In this document: positions 43,845 to 51,740 of the stretch, piece by piece
How positions within the stretch are numbered: position 1 is the first letter of the stretch
Layout of the letters: each line of letters starts with the position of its first letter
NCBI GenBank assembly: GCA_031265875.1
Contig: JAISCA010000035.1
Span: 23,565-87,564, forward strand
Direction of reading: 5' to 3'
DNA length: 64,000 nucleotides
Source of the DNA: Propionibacteriaceae bacterium
GTDB lineage: Bacteria; Actinomycetota; Actinomycetes; Propionibacteriales; Propionibacteriaceae
The notes under the pieces: generated by a model
What the model was told of the DNA's origin: nothing
Seen by the model: only the letters and a program-made list of their open reading frames with translations
The model's database searches: none
Program-made: the position numbers and the translations under genes

Positions 43845-44025
43845 CCGCCGCTGGAGTGGCAGGCGGTGTCACAGTCCTACCATCGAAGTGGTCGAAACAG
43901 TCCGCTCAGCGCAAGCGGGGGACGCGACCGTGAGGTTACGACTGCCGCCCCGCCGCTGGAATGGTCGAAACAGTCCGCTCAGCGCAAGCCTGGGACGCGA
44001 CTGTGAGGTTCCGACTGCCCTGCGC
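43845..44025. repeat. Tandem intergenic repeat left of the DUF234 ATPase gene
   Basis: GTCGAAACAGTCCGCTCAGC recurs 73 bases apart (from about 43891 and 43964). GGGACGCGACYGTGAGGTT occurs at about 43918 and 43991, and CCGCCGCTGGARTGG at about 43845 and 43950. A further copy of the same roughly 70-base unit lies beyond the other end of the ATPase gene at 45585-45651. No ORF is supported here. Confidence 0.75.
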
Positions 44026-44036
44026 AGGCATTCTGC

Positions 44037-45425
44037 TCACCGTCGCAGCAGGTCCTCCAGCGTGACGACGGATTGGAAGAGGTTTGAGTGGCGATTCGGC
44101 GCCAAACCGTAAGTCGTCACCAACGTCAGGTGGACGCCCTTGCGGGTCTTGGTGTCAGCGACGAAGGCGCTGGCCCGCTCGCGCAGGGCCCGATCCGTGC
44201 TCTTGTCGACTTCAAAAAGGCTGTTCCAAAACTTCATCTCACACAGGTTAATTATGTTGTCATCTCGGTCTATCACCAGGTCGATCTGCGCGGTGGGGTC
44301 GCGCCATGAGCAGATGTCTTGCTGAACGCCTTTGATGCCCAGCGCCATCTGTATCTGTGCGATATGCGCCAGGCAGAGCTGCTCGAAGGCGTTGCCGGCC
44401 CAGGCCCGTTGGGCCGCCTTGCCGACGAACGCCGACCACGACTGCCGCGACTTCCCCGCCATAAAGTTGACGTGGAAGCCGCTGAACGGATCCGCCAGCT
44501 GGAAGAGCGCGCCTTTCTTCGCCTTCCCGAAGGGCGAGTACTCCCGGATGAAACCTGATTCCTCCAGCTCTCGAAGCACTCTGGTGAGATTTCCGCCGTC
44601 CGCGAACGAGACGCTCCTCACGATCTCGTCCCGTGTCAGACCCATCCGCTTCTTCGCCAGCGCCACCACGACCTCTTGGTGACGGGAGCCGTCGAGGAAG
44701 AGCGTGTCGAACAGCCTGTCGAACTCGTTCCGCAGCGGCGCGTCGGGGGCGAAGCAGATCTCGTCGACGTTCTGGGCCAGGGAAAGTCCGCGGCGCAGCA
44801 TGCGCAGGTAGTAGGGGATGCCGCCGAACACCATGTAGCACTCGGCTATGTCAGTGGCGCCCCACACGATCCCTTTCTCTTCGAGCAGTTCGCGGCACTC
44901 GGCCAGGGTGAACGGCTGGAGCTTGATCTGGCGGGTGACCCTGTTGTAGAGCCCGCCCTTGGCGCGGAATATCTTCTTGGTGATCCAGGCGGTGGCGGAG
45001 CCGCAGGCGATGAGCGTCAGACGCGGCGCCCCTGAGGCCCAGCCGTTCCAGAAGTGCTCGAAGGCCGGCAAGAAATCTGATCGCTTGTTGTCCATCCACG
45101 GTAACTCGTCCAAGAAGACGAGCCTGGGCCCGCCTCTCTGAGCGAGCAGGAAGGCTTTAAGCTCGGCGAACACGTCGAACCATGTCCGCACCGGCCCGGC
45201 CGGCGCGTGCCCGTGCTCCACCAGAGCCCGGAGGAAACTCTCCCGCTGTGACTGCGCGCTCACATTCGCCACGCCGGTGTAGGTGAACGTGAACTCACCC
45301 TCGAACAGCTGGCGTATCAGGTACGTCTTCCCGACCCGCCGTCGGCCGTAGACGACCACGAACTCCGCCTCGGAACTGGCAGCCAGCTCCCTGAGCAGTC
45401 TGCTCTCACGCTCGCGTCCGATCAC
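44037..45425 (-). CDS. AAA ATPase with DUF234 C-terminal domain
   Basis: 462 residues from GTG 45425. Walker A YGRRRVGKTYLIRQL, Walker B RLVFLDELPWMD, then a helical middle and the C-terminal DUF234 with AQIDLVIDRDDNIINLCEMKFW, again the PD-(D/E)XK-like order (Asp, then E-x-K). Families of this kind are frequent in archaea and anaerobes and lack a proven function. The gene lies between two copies of a roughly 70-bp repeat and has two 44-bp palindromes 29 bp upstream of its start. Confidence 0.85.
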   Translation of the reverse strand: MIGRERESRLLRELAASSEAEFVVVYGRRRVGKTYLIRQLFEGEFTFTYTGVANVSAQSQRESFLRALVEHGHAPAGPVRTWFDVFAELKAFLLAQRGGPRLVFLDELPWMDNKRSDFLPAFEHFWNGWASGAPRLTLIACGSATAWITKKIFRAKGGLYNRVTRQIKLQPFTLAECRELLEEKGIVWGATDIAECYMVFGGIPYYLRMLRRGLSLAQNVDEICFAPDAPLRNEFDRLFDTLFLDGSRHQEVVVALAKKRMGLTRDEIVRSVSFADGGNLTRVLRELEESGFIREYSPFGKAKKGALFQLADPFSGFHVNFMAGKSRQSWSAFVGKAAQRAWAGNAFEQLCLAHIAQIQMALGIKGVQQDICSWRDPTAQIDLVIDRDDNIINLCEMKFWNSLFEVDKSTDRALRERASAFVADTKTRKGVHLTLVTTYGLAPNRHSNLFQSVVTLEDLLRR

Positions 45426-45453
45426 AGGCCACAGCCTATCATCTAGTTGATTT

Positions 45454-45571
45454 TACGATGCGGAATCTATGGTGTTTGACTATGATTCCGCGTCGTAAAG
45501 GAGCCATGTACGCCCACTCGTGAGTTTTACGATGCGGAATCTCTTGTGAATCACCTGGATTCCGCATCGTA
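45454..45571. repeat. Two 44-bp palindromes upstream of the DUF234 ATPase gene
   Basis: Unit 1 (45454-45497) and unit 2 (45528-45571) each have 14-base arms TACGATGCGGAATC and its inverse around a 16-base spacer. Unit 2 is perfect and unit 1 has one mismatch. The two spacers are unrelated in sequence but equal in length, so the arms are what is kept. The four identical half-sites look like binding sites for a dimeric protein or ends recognised by a recombinase. Confidence 0.8.
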
Positions 45572-45584
45572 TCCTTGCAGGCAA

Positions 45585-45651
45585 GGGGACGCGACCGTGG
45601 GGTTACGACCACCGCCCGCCGCTGGAGTGGTCGAAACAGTCCGCTCGGCGT
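45585..45651. repeat. Copy of the 43.9-kb repeat, right of the DUF234 ATPase gene
   Basis: GGGGACGCGACCGTG (45585) followed by GGGTTACGACC and CGCCGCTGGAGTGGTCGAAA up to about 45651 repeats the unit found at 43917-43988, in the same orientation. The DUF234 gene with its palindromes is thus bracketed by direct repeats. Confidence 0.75.
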
Positions 45652-45767
45652 CGCAGGAGCCCCGAGGGTGGGGTTACGAGCACGAAGAGCCGAGTTTCTT
45701 AGTCGATCCTGAGATTCGGCCCGTCAGACTCGTCCCGTTCCGAATCCAATGTCCAACGGGAGACCCC

Positions 45768-47390
45768 ATGTTCGTCGTCATCAACGCGCTGACTTCCATC
45801 GCCCGCTCCAAAGGCCGCAATATTTTGATGGGCCTGGTGATCATGGCGGTGGCGGCGGCGGCCTGCGTCGCCCTCGGCATCCGCCACGCCGCCCAGCAGG
45901 CCGAGGACGACGGGCTGGCCCAGCTCACCATCACGGGCGCCATCGGCCTGGACCGTCAGGCCGTCATGGCCCAACTGGGCAGCGCCGCCCCGGAGACGGG
46001 GGCCTCGGGCATGGGCGACAGTCTGCGGGTGGCCCTGACTCAGTACCCCGACCTGACGCTGGACCAACTCTTGGACTACGCCGACTCGGCCCATGTGGCC
46101 GACCTGCGCTACTCCGGCTCCATCTCCCTCGACACCACTGGGGACGTCCTGCCGGTGTCGACCGACAGCGCGACGGGCGCCGCCGATCAGACGGAGACGG
46201 CCTGGCCCGAGGGCTCGCCCGGCCCCAGAGGGGGAGCCGGCGGCGGGCTGGGCGACTTCCAAGTCTTCAACGGCCGCAGCCTGGGCGACCTGACCGTGAC
46301 CGGTTACGGCTCAGCCGAGGCCATGACCGAGTTCATCTCCGGCTCCCGGCGCCTAGTCGACGGGGCCATGATCGACCTGACGGCGGCCGACGACACCTGC
46401 CTGGTGACGGACGAGTTCGCCGCCTTCAACGGGCTGGCCACCGGGGACGCCCTGACCCTGGCCAACCCGGCCGACAGCGACCAGACCTACACCTGCGACA
46501 TCACTGGTTTGTACAGCGACCTGGACACGTCGACGACCAGCGGCTTCGGCGGTGGGATGCTTTTCAACACCGCCCAGGACCCGGCCAACGCGGTCATCGT
46601 GTCCTACCCGACCTTGCAGGCTGTCGTGACGTCGTCCGAAGACCAGGCCACGACCACCACCGACGCCAACGGCAACACCGTCTCGACCGCTCTCAGCCCC
46701 ACCATCGCCGGCCGCTTCGTCTTCTCCAGCCCGGCCGACTTCGACGCCTTCCAACAAGAGTTGACGGCGGCGGGGCTGCCCGACGTCTACCAGCTGACCT
46801 CGACCGACCTGAACGACTACGAGGCCAGCCTGGTGCCGCTACGTGACCTGTCCAATTTCGCCGCCACCCTGCTGGGGATCGTGCTCGGCGTCGGCGCGGT
46901 CATCATCGTCGTCTTGACCATCTTCAACATCCGCGAGCGCAAGTACGAGATCGGTGTCCTGACCGCCGTCGGCGTGGCCAAGCCCAAGGTCGCCCTCCAG
47001 TTCGTCACCGAGGTCGGCGCCGTCGCCCTGATCGCCTTGATCGTCGGCCTGGGCGTCGGCGCGGCCGCCGCGCCGACGGTGGCCGACCGTCTGCTGAGCG
47101 ACCAAGTGGCCCAGCAGCAGGCCCAACAAACCGCCCAGGAACAGAACTTCGGCCGGCCCGGCGAGTCCGGCTTCGGCGGCGGGATCGGCGGCGGCGCCGG
47201 AAATAGCGACCGCTGGCCGTCCGCCAGTCAGGCCGTGGCCTACCTGGACCAGATCAACGCCAGCCTCGATCTCGACGTGGTCTCCCAGGTGGCCGCCATC
47301 GGCCTGGGCCTGATCGTCGTGGCTTCGGCCGCCGGCGTCGTCTCGGCCCTGCGCTACGACCCCCTGACGATCCTGGCCAACCGGTCATGA
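45768..47390 (+). CDS. ABC transporter permease, MacB/FtsX type
   Basis: 540 residues from ATG 45768 (GGGAG upstream). One N-terminal helix (NILMGLVIMAVAAAACVALGI), a large periplasmic-type domain (about 45-350, with acidic Gly-rich stretches), then three helices (FAATLLGIVLGVGAVIIVVLTIF, VGAVALIALIVGLGVGAAAA, VAAIGLGLIVVASAAGVVSAL), the classic FtsX layout. RERKYEIGVLTAVGVAKPKV is the coupling motif. With the ATPase at 47554 it forms a mechanotransmission-type exporter or remodeller with unknown cargo. Confidence 0.88.
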   Translation: MFVVINALTSIARSKGRNILMGLVIMAVAAAACVALGIRHAAQQAEDDGLAQLTITGAIGLDRQAVMAQLGSAAPETGASGMGDSLRVALTQYPDLTLDQLLDYADSAHVADLRYSGSISLDTTGDVLPVSTDSATGAADQTETAWPEGSPGPRGGAGGGLGDFQVFNGRSLGDLTVTGYGSAEAMTEFISGSRRLVDGAMIDLTAADDTCLVTDEFAAFNGLATGDALTLANPADSDQTYTCDITGLYSDLDTSTTSGFGGGMLFNTAQDPANAVIVSYPTLQAVVTSSEDQATTTTDANGNTVSTALSPTIAGRFVFSSPADFDAFQQELTAAGLPDVYQLTSTDLNDYEASLVPLRDLSNFAATLLGIVLGVGAVIIVVLTIFNIRERKYEIGVLTAVGVAKPKVALQFVTEVGAVALIALIVGLGVGAAAAPTVADRLLSDQVAQQQAQQTAQEQNFGRPGESGFGGGIGGGAGNSDRWPSASQAVAYLDQINASLDLDVVSQVAAIGLGLIVVASAAGVVSALRYDPLTILANRS

Positions 47391-47553
47391 CCGGCCGCCA
47401 GCGTCTTGAGGGCGCCTTATTCCCGGACTGGGCCGGTGTCGACCCCCCGGTCGACCGCCGCCGGCTGGGCCGCCCCACCACCCTGGGCCGTACCCGTCCC
47501 ACCCGCCCGGCCGCCCACCGCGCCCGGCCCGACCGACATTTGGGAGAAACATC

Positions 47554-48252
47554 ATGAGTCTGATCAGTTTGCATGCCGTCGGCTATTCCTACGACGGCGT
47601 CAGCGCTGTCCTACGGGATCTCGACTGGAGCTTCGAGCCCGGCTGCTTCCACGCCATCGTCGGGCGCTCCGGGGCCGGTAAGACCACGGCCCTGTCGCTG
47701 CTGGCCGGGCTGGCCACGCCCACCAGCGGCAAGATCGAGTTCGACGGCCGCGACCTGGCCCGGCTGGACCGTTACCGCTACCGCCGCCGCGACGTCGGAG
47801 TGGTCTTCCAGAGTTTCAACCTGCTGCCCCACCTGACGGCTCGGGAGAACGTCGAGCTGACCCTGCGAGCCTCGGGCAAGCCGATCCGGGACAAACGCCG
47901 GGTCGCCTTGGACCGCCTGGCCGGGGTCGGCCTGAGCCAGGAGCTGGCCGACCGGCGGGTGCTCAAACTGTCCGGCGGCGAGCAGCAGCGGGTGGCCATC
48001 GCCCGGGCGCTGGCCTTCGATCCCAGGGTCATCCTGGCCGACGAGCCGACCGGCAACCTCGACCTGACCACCCAAGAGGACATCATCGACCTGTTGACCG
48101 CCTCAGCCCGAGAGGGCAAGTGCGTCATCGTCGTGACCCACTCCCCGGAGGTGGCCCAGTGCGCCGACCAGGTCCACAAGCTACAGGCCCCACATCTCAA
48201 GTCGACCAGCCGCCGGGGCAAACGCAAACACCCGGCCCCGGCGACGCCCTAG
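47554..48252 (+). CDS. ABC transporter ATP-binding protein, MacB/LolD type
   Basis: 232 residues. Walker A GRSGAGKTTALSL, Q-loop VVFQSFNLL, signature LSGGEQQRVAIARAL, Walker B VILADEPTGNLD, H-loop VVTHS. It partners the permease upstream. The gap of 163 bases between them is GC-rich with no gene. The C-terminus is basic (KSTSRRGKRKHP). Confidence 0.92.
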   Translation: MSLISLHAVGYSYDGVSAVLRDLDWSFEPGCFHAIVGRSGAGKTTALSLLAGLATPTSGKIEFDGRDLARLDRYRYRRRDVGVVFQSFNLLPHLTARENVELTLRASGKPIRDKRRVALDRLAGVGLSQELADRRVLKLSGGEQQRVAIARALAFDPRVILADEPTGNLDLTTQEDIIDLLTASAREGKCVIVVTHSPEVAQCADQVHKLQAPHLKSTSRRGKRKHPAPATP

Positions 48253-48481
48253 CTTCACTAGGTGTCTGAAACTCCGACGAATGAGCCGAGTTTCGATTTC
48301 TCGGGGTCCCCGGAAAGCACCGGACCGGAGCGCAGCGGAGGGAAGACACTTTCTGGGGCTTCTAGTGGGCTGTCCCATCTAAGAATGAGGCCGCGCTAGG
48401 AACAGGAATCTCAGTTTCCCTTTCTGCGAAACCGTCGACTTCCGGCTCGCTGTCAGAGTCGATCAGACTGCTGCCCACTCG
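48253..48481. other. Intergenic region with hairpin and dispersed short repeat
   Basis: GAAACTC and GAGTTTC (about 48269-48291) form a 7-bp stem after the ABC ATPase stop. A related string (GTCTGACACTTAGACGAGTG then ACCGAGTTTC) lies at 40456-40486 between two convergent genes. Copy 2 of the 25-base repeat is at 48334-48358. The remaining sequence shows no gene. Confidence 0.5.
48334..48358 (+). repeat. Short dispersed repeat, copy 2 of 2
   Basis: AGCGGAGGGAAGACACTTT followed by CTGGGG; two differences from the copy at 2414-2438. Confidence 0.5.
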
Positions 48482-49732
48482 CTAACCAGGGCCCATGACG
48501 GTCAACGGAACCACCAACACGGCATCATCCCGCTTGTGAGCGACGCCGGACGGGGTGACCACCAGCAAAGCGGCAGGCGGACGCACCATGCCGGACGAGA
48601 CTCGGAGCAGGGACCGGGCGGCGTCGTCGACGGCATTCATCCCGAGCTTGACCTCGACTCCGATCCAGTCGCCCGTGTCCGTCTCCAGCACCACATCGAT
48701 CTCGTCGCGACCCTTGGTGTCGCGGAAATGAAAGACGCCCCGCCAGCCGAGCGCCTGGGCGTAGACCCGCAGGTCGTGGACGACCTGTGACTCGAACAGG
48801 AAACCGGTCGTCTCCAGTTCGCGGATGAGCCGATCAGAGTTGGCTCGTAGAAGCCAGGCCGCCAACGATGGATCGGTCAAATGGCGCTTCGGGGTTTGCA
48901 GAGCGGTCGTCTTGGAGCGGAGCTTGGGCGACCAAGCCGGCAAGTCTTCGACCAGAAATAGGCGCGATGCCATGTCGAACAACTCGGGCGCGGCCATCGG
49001 ACCGAATGTCAGCGTCGAGGCCTCGTTCATGCGCCTCGTGATGGTAGCGAACGAAGCCGGATGCGCTGTGACCGTGGCTAACGCCTCCAAGAAGGCCAGG
49101 AACCGGCGCGGGTCACGACGGGCGCCGGCCACCTGCGGGAACTCAACCTGGCTGATGTCGTCCAGGTATGCCTCAATCCGTCCACGAGCGGCGACCTCCC
49201 CATGGTGAATCCAACCCGGCCAGCCTCCCGTGACGAGCCGCGACACCACTTGTTGAAAGTCGGTGCGAGACTCATGGAGGCCCACGCTCCCCGAAAGAAT
49301 GTCCGTCAGAGTGACCGCGCCAGTCGAGTCGCCGGACTCCGCCAACGTCATGGTTCGCATCAACAGACGCCTGAAGCGACCTGCGCCGGAATGCCTCGAT
49401 GGGTCGTCGTCCGGTCGCGCCGAACCAGTCAATATGAATCGACCCGGTCCAGGTTCGTCATCGACGGCGTGCCTGACCTGGTTCCACAATCCAAGGGCGA
49501 CCTGCCATTCGTCCAGCAGCCTTGGCTGATCTCCGTCCAGCGCGGTCGAGGGCTGCGAGCGGGCGAGCACGGCTCGCGGGGAGTCGTCGTCAAGTCTGAG
49601 TTCAGACTTGGCCTGTTGCCGCGCTGTTTCAGACTTGCCGACCGCTCGCGCTCCGCGCACCACCACAGCGCCAGCCGAGGCCAAAGCGACCGACAGCTCA
49701 GAATCGGCCACCCGTGGCATATATACGACCAT
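48482..49732 (-). CDS. AAA ATPase with DUF4143 C-terminal domain, copy 2
   Basis: 416 residues, starting MVVYMPRVADSE, comparable to MEYQPRLVDG and MEYLPRLADQ of the other two copies. The P-loop is RGARAVGKSETARQQA (the usual GKT is GKS), followed by LLDEWQVALGLWNQVRHAVD and FILTGSARP. The nuclease-like end is KGRDEIDVVLETDTGDWIGVEVKLG. It is most similar to copy 3 (56488) in the C-terminal region. An inverted repeat lies 41-60 bases before the start. Confidence 0.85.
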   Translation of the reverse strand: MVVYMPRVADSELSVALASAGAVVVRGARAVGKSETARQQAKSELRLDDDSPRAVLARSQPSTALDGDQPRLLDEWQVALGLWNQVRHAVDDEPGPGRFILTGSARPDDDPSRHSGAGRFRRLLMRTMTLAESGDSTGAVTLTDILSGSVGLHESRTDFQQVVSRLVTGGWPGWIHHGEVAARGRIEAYLDDISQVEFPQVAGARRDPRRFLAFLEALATVTAHPASFATITRRMNEASTLTFGPMAAPELFDMASRLFLVEDLPAWSPKLRSKTTALQTPKRHLTDPSLAAWLLRANSDRLIRELETTGFLFESQVVHDLRVYAQALGWRGVFHFRDTKGRDEIDVVLETDTGDWIGVEVKLGMNAVDDAARSLLRVSSGMVRPPAALLVVTPSGVAHKRDDAVLVVPLTVMGPG

Positions 49733-49772
49733 GATCCACAGACTATTGAATGATGGAGTTTTCCGCTAGTAG

Positions 49773-49792
49773 CTAGTGGATATCTCCACTAG
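49773..49792. repeat. Inverted repeat upstream of DUF4143 copy 2
   Basis: CTAGTGGA TATC TCCACTAG, 8-bp arms, with a further TCCGCTAG half-site next to it at about 49762. It resembles an operator for the ATPase gene, or one shared with the gene whose stop lies at 49851. Confidence 0.5.
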
Positions 49793-49850
49793 CACCTATG
49801 GCATTTCTCCAGTTCAGTCCAGCTCGTTCCGTATACGGGTGAGCGAGCGG

Positions 49851-51245
49851 TCAGCCCGAAGCGGCGCGATCGGCCGCCGCGGCCGCGAGCTGGGCGGCGA
49901 ACTGGCGGATGTCAGCCTGGGCGTCCCACAGGCATTCCCGCGCGATCTCGTCGGGCAGCGCGCGCTTGTCCCGCATCAATCGGACCGCGCTCTCCCGGCA
50001 GCCAGAGCACAGCGACTGGCGATAGATGTGCTCCAGCAGTCTGGTGGCGACGGGTCTGTCATCAGGCCTGAGCAGATCGATCACGTTGTGATAAGCCGCG
50101 TGCCAGGTGTCGTGGCGCAGCGACAGCCGGCGGATGGCCGCCTCGACCACGGGCTCGTCCTCCGGCCGGTAGCTGGCCTGGAGCAGATTCAGGGCTTCGC
50201 CCACCTGTTCCGGGTCTTTCAGCAGATCGAGCGCGTGCTGGCGTTTCCAGGCGGCTGGCCGTTGACCAAGGATCGACCGGACGACACCGCGCAGCTCATC
50301 GTGGTCGGAGTCGACCAAAGGCGCCAGGTCATCGTCGGGCAGGGGGAAGGCCCGGCGCCGGAACCACCACAAGAGCGCGGTTTTGATGACCGGGTCGGAC
50401 TCGGCCAAGCCCAAACGCGCGACCTGGTCGGCGTAGACCGGGTCACGGCGCCAGCACAACTGCCGTACCACCGGTAACAGACGTCGCGGGCTGATCTCGC
50501 CCCGCCGAGCCCGATCGGCCAAGTCCACCAGCGCGGCCACCGTGGGCTCCGGGCTGTGGTCGCCGCCGCGCCCGGGCCTCGTACGCCACACCGCCGCCGT
50601 CTCGCCGTACACCCGCAGCCCCGGCGCCGGCTGATCGGCCAGGTAGGCGTCGACCGCCGCGGCGCCGAAGCGCTCCCGGACACTGGGGTCGAAATAGTCG
50701 GGAAAATACACCCAGCGGGCACGCTTAGGCACCTCCGGCCCCATCGCCAGGGCATCTCCGAAGTCTGAGAGCGCCGTGCGGGCGGCGTCCCAACCGTCCA
50801 CCCGCACCAAGGCGAGAGCCAAACTCTCCAGGCTGATCACGCCCGACCACCAGACGTCGCGGCGGACCGTGCGGGCGAACCGTGCCATCAAGCGGGAATA
50901 AACCTCCCACAAGGCCTGTCGCGAGCGCTCGGACCCGTCCAACGCGAACTGCGTCAAGATGTCCAACAGATAATGGAACCGCCAGCCATCGGGCGGGCAG
51001 ACCGCGAACCGGTCGACCACCTCCGCTTCGATGGACTGGGCCAGCCCGGTCAGCCTGGCCGCCTCATGCAAGTACCAACCCCGGCCGCCTTCGCTCTGGA
51101 AGTCGTACGCCGTCAGATGGAGACAGGCCCAGCGCACCGCTTCCCCGTAGCGCCGCGGCTCGGCGCTCGAGCGCAGCGTCACCAAGGCCGACCCCAACCC
51201 CCGTCTGAGATCGTGCCGGAACTTCCTCAGCGTCGCGACACTCAC
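49851..51245 (-). CDS. Hypothetical helical-repeat protein
   Basis: 464 residues from GTG 51245; I do not recognise a named family. The sequence is almost entirely helical with alternating Leu/Ala/Arg-rich stretches (for example VARLGLAESDPVIKTALLWWFRRRAF, RGVVRSILGQRP, HALDLLKDPEQVGEALNLLQ), reminiscent of HEAT-type repeats. It has no signal peptide or membrane helix. A CSGC motif occurs near residue 420. It lies in the island between an ATPase gene and a transporter. Two 40-bp tandem repeats lie 94-164 bases before its start. Confidence 0.6.
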   Translation of the reverse strand: MSVATLRKFRHDLRRGLGSALVTLRSSAEPRRYGEAVRWACLHLTAYDFQSEGGRGWYLHEAARLTGLAQSIEAEVVDRFAVCPPDGWRFHYLLDILTQFALDGSERSRQALWEVYSRLMARFARTVRRDVWWSGVISLESLALALVRVDGWDAARTALSDFGDALAMGPEVPKRARWVYFPDYFDPSVRERFGAAAVDAYLADQPAPGLRVYGETAAVWRTRPGRGGDHSPEPTVAALVDLADRARRGEISPRRLLPVVRQLCWRRDPVYADQVARLGLAESDPVIKTALLWWFRRRAFPLPDDDLAPLVDSDHDELRGVVRSILGQRPAAWKRQHALDLLKDPEQVGEALNLLQASYRPEDEPVVEAAIRRLSLRHDTWHAAYHNVIDLLRPDDRPVATRLLEHIYRQSLCSGCRESAVRLMRDKRALPDEIARECLWDAQADIRQFAAQLAAAAADRAASG

Positions 51246-51740
51246 CGCGTCATTGTCCCATCACGGCACCGGACCGACCGCTCAGCTGCCAGGGTAGAGC
51301 CTCTCGACTGAAGGAACTCAATCGCCATAACCACTCTGAAGTGAGAATAAGTCGTCCGCTATTCCCACTTATCCTAACAAGTGAGAACATGATGAATACT
51401 ATTCCAACTAGACGGGCACTTGACTTTGAGGCACCTCGATTCTCACCTGAAGCCTGTTGGAGAAGTACTCGCCCCGCGTGTGCCTAGGCAGCGAGTCGAG
51501 GTCGTCGGAGCCAGGGGTCGTATTGCAAATCCCGGCGCCGATACGTTGCAGATCGAGGCGCGAGACGGTTGAGCTCGGGCTGGTTCGCCCGCGCCCCGGC
51601 CAGGACCGAAGAGGATGGCGTCGAGGACCGCGATCTCGGCTCTAGGGGCGGGTCTGAGACAACAAGACCAGGGGACCGGCTCTCAAGCGCTCACCGGAAT
51701 TGGCTAATATGGCCCCGGCCTACCGGTGAGAGGGGTTAGT
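51246..51740. other. Intergenic region with tandem 40-bp inverted-repeat units
   Basis: About 495 bases without a supported gene. The part nearest the hypothetical gene is AT-richer and has two 40-bp units (see 51339-51409) plus a further half-site near 51440. The rest, up to the peptide transporter, is ordinary GC-rich sequence. Confidence 0.6.
51339..51409. repeat. Two 40-bp units, each an inverted repeat
   Basis: Unit 1: AAGTGAGAATA (51339) and TATTCCCACTT (51360-51370). Unit 2: AAGTGAGAA (51379) and TATTCCAACT (51400-51409). Both arms are offset by exactly 40 bases, so this is a tandem duplication of a palindromic site, in a promoter-like position for the minus-strand gene ending at 49851. 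Confidence 0.65.

Noticed and set aside
43888..44025. Possible CRISPR array (repeats about 73 bases apart)
   Set aside because: Both the repeat and the supposed spacer are similar between units, there are just two to three units, and no cas gene is present. It is a tandem repeat.
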